From Thermoplasmatota archaeon (GTDB taxonomy: Archaea > Thermoplasmatota > Thermoplasmata > RBG-16-68-12 > JAJISG01): a stretch of 8,302 nucleotides of DNA. The number at the start of each line of letters is the position of its first letter. Position 1 is the first letter of the stretch. A model generated the notes under the pieces. The model was not told where the DNA came from. It worked only from the letters and a program-made list of their open reading frames with translations, and made no database searches. The translations under genes were made by a program, and so were the position numbers. Below, one piece after another: positions 6,728 to 8,302 of the stretch. The stretch lies in the NCBI GenBank assembly GCA_022848835.1, contig JAJISG010000108.1, positions 1-8,302 of the forward strand. Direction: 5' to 3'.

Positions 6728-6735
6728 TATATAAA
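6728..6735 (-). promoter_or_regulatory. TATA box for the 43-residue gene
   Basis: On the minus strand it reads TTTATATA within GATTTATATAAG, close to the archaeal consensus. Spacing to ATG 6703 predicts a leaderless transcript. A minus-strand T5 tract just upstream (6754-6758) could terminate the preceding regulator gene. Confidence 0.6.
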
Positions 6736-6797
6736 TCTAGAGCCGCCATTCTCAAAAACGATAATTAAAGGGTCGAGATAACAAAAGGGTCGCGGAC

Positions 6798-7145
6798 TCA
6801 GTCTCTGACTAGGTCGGCGCCCGTCCAATCGCCACCAAAGTCCTTGACTATGCCCGAAACAAGCTGGAATCGAGCCCGCAGTCTTCCGTTTTCAAAGAAG
6901 ATATAGGCATTCTTCAGCTTCGACGTGTACAGATTCTTCCTTTTGCCTTTCTGGGTGAGGACTCTGTCCACGCACTGGATGAGGCCTGACTCCTCCAAGA
7001 TTCTTATCTTGCGATAACAGGCCGCGATGGGGATTCCGTACCTGGCGCTGATCTCCTGAGCGCTTATCTTCCTCTTGTAGGTCGCTAGTAATATCTTAGC
7101 ACTATACTCGTCCGTCAGTAGTTGCGAAGCCTCTAATGGGTTCAT
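6798..7145 (-). CDS. winged-helix transcriptional regulator (ArsR-like fold)
   Basis: Small DNA-binding protein of 115 residues from ATG 7145 (120 from GTG 7160). LLTDEYSAKILLATYKRKISAQEISARYGIPIAACYRKIRILEESGLI (about residues 9-56) is a winged helix-turn-helix: helix 2 is SAQEISARYG and the recognition helix is IAACYRKIRILEESG. A basic wing follows (TQKGKRKNLY), then a strand pair (NAYIFFENGRLRARF) and a short tail that may dimerise. No metal-binding cysteine cluster is present, so an ArsR-type metal sensor is unlikely; archaeal HTH regulators of this size often act on nearby genes. ATG 7145 is preferred because GGAGG (7154-7158) lies eight bases upstream. The promoter region contains a dyad also usable by the divergent zinc-finger/OsmC genes, which suggests autoregulation and control of those genes (inference). 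Confidence 0.8.
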   Translation of the reverse strand: MNPLEASQLLTDEYSAKILLATYKRKISAQEISARYGIPIAACYRKIRILEESGLIQCVDRVLTQKGKRKNLYTSKLKNAYIFFENGRLRARFQLVSGIVKDFGGDWTGADLVRD

Positions 7146-7153
7146 CAGCCTGT

Positions 7154-7158
7154 CCTCC
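7154..7158 (-). promoter_or_regulatory. Shine-Dalgarno deciding the wHTH start
   Basis: GGAGG on the minus strand, eight bases before ATG 7145. The upstream GTG 7160 overlaps this motif, so ATG 7145 is the better start. Confidence 0.55.
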
Positions 7159-7196
7159 ACGTGATAACCCCAGTCTGTGAATAGGCACGATGGGTG

Positions 7197-7212
7197 ACTT
7201 AACTATTTAAGT
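7197..7212. promoter_or_regulatory. dyad ACTTAA-N4-TTAAGT in a divergent promoter
   Basis: Perfect six-base arms around CTAT. The AT-rich core reads CTATTTAA on plus and TTAAATAG on minus, each usable as a TATA element. Transcription would start near 7180 (minus, towards the wHTH gene) and near 7234 (plus, towards the zinc-finger/OsmC pair). A dimeric winged-helix protein bound here would block TBP on both strands. Confidence 0.45.
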
Positions 7213-7345
7213 GTTGCGTTTGGATTATCATGGAATGACAATAACTCGCTGGCCACACACCGCGAGGCATCCTCGACTATGGCGCCTCGCACGGTTGAAG
7301 AGAGGTGACTTATGCCCTCGGGCAGAGGAACAGTATGGTGAGTAT

Positions 7346-7438
7346 ATGGCTGAATATGAGTGTTGCGGAATTAGCTTCGAGACAGAAGAAGAGCTAAAGA
7401 GACACCGTGGCGATGTACACGGGGCAAAGGAGGAATAG
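7346..7438 (+). CDS. single C2H2-like zinc-finger micro-protein
   Basis: A 30-residue ORF starting MAEYECCGISF. It contains one zinc-finger-like unit: Cys6, Cys7, then twelve residues, His20, four residues, His25. The F and L core positions (CGISF, EEEL) match classical fingers, but the two cysteines are adjacent instead of two to four apart. Small single-finger proteins are common in archaea, where they may bind DNA, RNA or protein. The same frame is open upstream: ATG 7238 would give 66 residues and fits the divergent TATA element, but its extra segment is rich in Arg, His, Trp and Pro and looks non-coding, so ATG 7346 is favoured (a weak GGTGA lies just ahead). It ends 14 bases before the OsmC-like frame, suggesting co-transcription. 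Confidence 0.5.
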   Translation: MAEYECCGISFETEEELKRHRGDVHGAKEE

Positions 7439-7448
7439 GACACCTCCT
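7428..7448 (+). promoter_or_regulatory. hairpin pairing AGGAGG with CCTCCT before the OsmC start
   Basis: AGGAGG (7428-7433) can pair with CCTCCT (7443-7448) across a nine-base loop, ending four bases before ATG 7453. The SD is otherwise 19 bases from that ATG. The structure could hide the SD or bring it closer to the start; it may also be chance. Confidence 0.35.
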
Positions 7449-7452
7449 GGGC

Positions 7453-7902
7453 ATGAATGCCAAAGTCCTTGGTCGACATCCGGACGAGATCGTCGCTGAA
7501 ACCGACGGGCATAGACTTGCCCTCGATGGTAAGGGTGAGACGGGTCCCTGCCCCCTCGCCCTACTCCTGACATCCCTGGGAGGGTGCCATGCCTCGGTTC
7601 TGATTCATATATTGCGAATTATGCGGGTGGACTGGGAGGAGCTGGAGCTCCAGCTGGAAGGTCACGTCGGGAGAGAGTAACCCAAGACCTTCACCTCGGT
7701 TCACATGTCATACCAGCTGTCGGGGATTGGCCTGGAGGACAAGAGAGTAAGGAGGGGCCTCGAGCTGGCAGAGTAGTACTGTCCCTTCAGCACCATCCTA
7801 AAGCGGGCGGGCGTCTCCATCAACTACCAGCTAACACTGAGGGAAGCTTCCGAGGGGGACGAGACAAAGATAGTCGTCATGTCTGCCACGCCCGGGAGCT
7901 AG
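7453..7902 (+). pseudogene. OsmC/Ohr-family gene interrupted by two in-frame stops
   Basis: One continuous 150-codon frame of normal OsmC length, broken only by TAA at 7678-7680 (codon 76) and TAG at 7774-7776 (codon 108), ending at TAG 7900-7902. OsmC proteins are homodimeric cytosolic thiol peroxidases. Family features persist on both sides of the stops: TDGHRLALDG (17-26), GPCPLALLLTSLGGC (31-45, with Cys45), VLIHILRIMRV, then PKTFTSVHMSYQL after the TAA, RRGLELAE before the TAG and YCPFSTILKRAGVSI after it (Cys110). Both redox cysteines remain. The Glu usual in PxELLLASLG is Ala here. The TAG sits where the family commonly has Lys (EKYC), one base from AAG. There are no frameshifts, so decay is recent, or there are sequencing errors, or the stops are read through. 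Unsuppressed, only a 75-residue N-terminal fragment is made. Confidence 0.85.
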
Positions 7903-7994
7903 CTCGACGGCATATGTTGAGATATCGCTCTCAAAGGGACGACCTCAACAAGAAGAGCTCGAGTGATCATCTCAACGTTAGATAGGAGGAGAGC

Positions 7995-8072
7995 ATGAGG
8001 CCGCTTTCCAAGCAATCAGCCGCATGGCGCCTGACTCCCCAATCCTGCGGCTCAGAGGACCGGCTCAATTGA
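7995..8072 (+). CDS. possible 25-residue mini-ORF with a strong SD
   Basis: ATG 7995 follows a long SD (AGGAGGAGAG at 7984-7993, with GGAGG five bases from the ATG), the best ribosome site in the window. The peptide begins MRPLSKQSAAWRL, is polar and slightly basic, has one Cys, and resembles nothing I know. Its TGA lies within the first arm of a stem-loop (8063-8103). It could be a micro-protein, a regulatory leader peptide or the decayed start of a longer gene. Confidence 0.3.
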   Translation: MRPLSKQSAAWRLTPQSCGSEDRLN

Positions 8073-8103
8073 CATGCCCTACGGGGTCCTCGTAAGATTG
8101 AGT
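8063..8103 (+). repeat. composite stem-loop
   Basis: GCTCAATT (8063-8070) pairs with GATTGAGT (8096-8103): six Watson-Crick pairs flanked by G-U pairs. Inside, CCC-TAC-GGG (8077-8085) can form a small hairpin. No T-tract follows directly, so a bacterial-type terminator is not supported; an RNA structural element is possible. Confidence 0.3.
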
Positions 8104-8223
8104 GATAATCTCGCATCCTGTTTGTAATCAAGCATATGGATTTTATTCCAGCGTACTTGTAAGATTTCAATGTGCCCTGAAAGTGGTTCTGGTAGGTCCA
8201 GGTCGGAAGTTTCATATGAATAG

Positions 8224-8231
8224 AAATATAT
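8224..8231 (+). promoter_or_regulatory. possible TATA box near the right edge
   Basis: GAAATATATCC resembles an archaeal TATA element and would start transcription about 40 bases before the ATG at 8295. Confidence 0.3.
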
Positions 8232-8294
8232 CCCCCCGTTTGGAAGAGCGGAGGAGTGTGACCTAGCAACATAGTAACAAAAAGGGGGAGAAAA

Positions 8295-8302
8295 ATGAAT
8301 TC
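8295..8302 (+). CDS. possible start of a gene cut off by the window edge
   Basis: ATG 8295 follows a good SD (GGGGGAG at 8284-8290, four bases away) and a TATA-like element further upstream. Only two complete codons (Met-Asn) are visible, so nothing can be said of the product. The sequence stops exactly at an EcoRI site. Confidence 0.35.

Larger units (their letters stand above)
7903..8294 (+). other. mostly non-coding stretch at the right end
   Basis: No gene of normal size is supported on either strand. It holds an SD-led 25-codon ORF (7995-8072), a composite stem-loop (8063-8103) and a TATA-like AAATATAT (8224-8231). A minus-strand ORF of about 100 codons (7967-8272) has no recognisable motif and no upstream signals. 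Confidence 0.45.

Noticed and set aside
6548..6781. Plus-strand ORF of 77 codons with a TATA-like GATATAAA upstream
   Set aside because: The minus strand has a better placed TATA box and a more protein-like short ORF over the same bases. The plus translation is proline-rich with no motif.
1864..7172. GGTTATCAC shared by the leaders of the dehydrogenase (1864-1872, plus) and the wHTH gene (around 7161-7171, minus)
   Set aside because: A nine-base match is expected hundreds of times by chance in a window this size counting both strands, so it is no evidence of a common regulator.
7453..7902. Reassignment of stop codons as sense codons in this organism
   Set aside because: The dehydrogenase ends naturally at TAA and hpt at TAG, at normal family lengths, so these codons still act as stops here.
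7584..7985. Plus-strand ORF of 133 codons over the OsmC region
   Set aside because: It is in a different frame from the recognisable OsmC motifs, which continue in the 7453 frame on both sides of the stops.
7967..8272. Minus-strand ORF of 101 codons
   Set aside because: No recognisable motif and no SD or TATA box at the expected place; it opposes an SD-led ORF and a stem-loop.
5899..8302. tRNA, rRNA or CRISPR array in the gene-poor right part
   Set aside because: No cloverleaf with a T-loop motif, no rRNA-like block and no regularly spaced direct repeats were found by eye.

Overview
The window looks archaeal and is probably from a euryarchaeote or Thermoplasmata-related lineage (inference). 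Evidence: a typical archaeal Hpt-type purine phosphoribosyltransferase, a DadD-type nucleoside deaminase, a winged-helix/STAND ATPase fusion, frequent GTG starts and AGG arginine codons, and TATA-box promoters set about 28 bases ahead of start codons as in leaderless archaeal transcripts. Base composition is moderately GC-rich and looks even. No insertion sequences, tRNAs, rRNAs or CRISPR arrays were seen. The right end is an EcoRI site (GAATTC), so this may be the end of a cloned insert.

Layout. (1) 1-1655, minus strand: a large wHTH-STAND ATPase that runs off the left edge. (2) 1656-1905: divergent intergenic region with a promoter on each strand. (3) 1906-3330, plus: an aldehyde dehydrogenase whose start region seems shifted by one base. 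(4) 3366-5898, plus: a tight three-gene cluster with GTGA overlaps, holding a nucleoside phosphorylase, a SAH/MTA/5'-deoxyadenosine deaminase and a hypoxanthine/guanine phosphoribosyltransferase. (5) 5899-6181: no convincing gene. (6) 6182-6415, plus: a small glycine-rich two-helix membrane protein. (7) 6572-6703, minus: an unrecognised 43-residue protein with its own TATA box. (8) 6798-7145, minus: a winged-helix regulator with a dyad in its promoter. (9) 7346-7438, plus: a single-zinc-finger micro-protein, followed by an OsmC-like frame (7453-7902) interrupted by two in-frame stops. (10) 7903-8302: mostly non-coding, with one SD-led mini-ORF, a stem-loop and the possible start of a gene cut off at the edge.

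How the genes work together. The phosphorylase carries the Glu and Asn that mark 6-oxopurine (inosine-type) enzymes rather than the Ser/Asp of true methylthioadenosine phosphorylases. With the adjacent deaminase and phosphoribosyltransferase this predicts a route MTA/SAH/5'-deoxyadenosine -> inosine derivative -> hypoxanthine + sugar-1-phosphate -> IMP, the deamination-first salvage known from methanogens. The aldehyde dehydrogenase just upstream could act on an aldehyde derived from the released sugar, but that link is conjecture.
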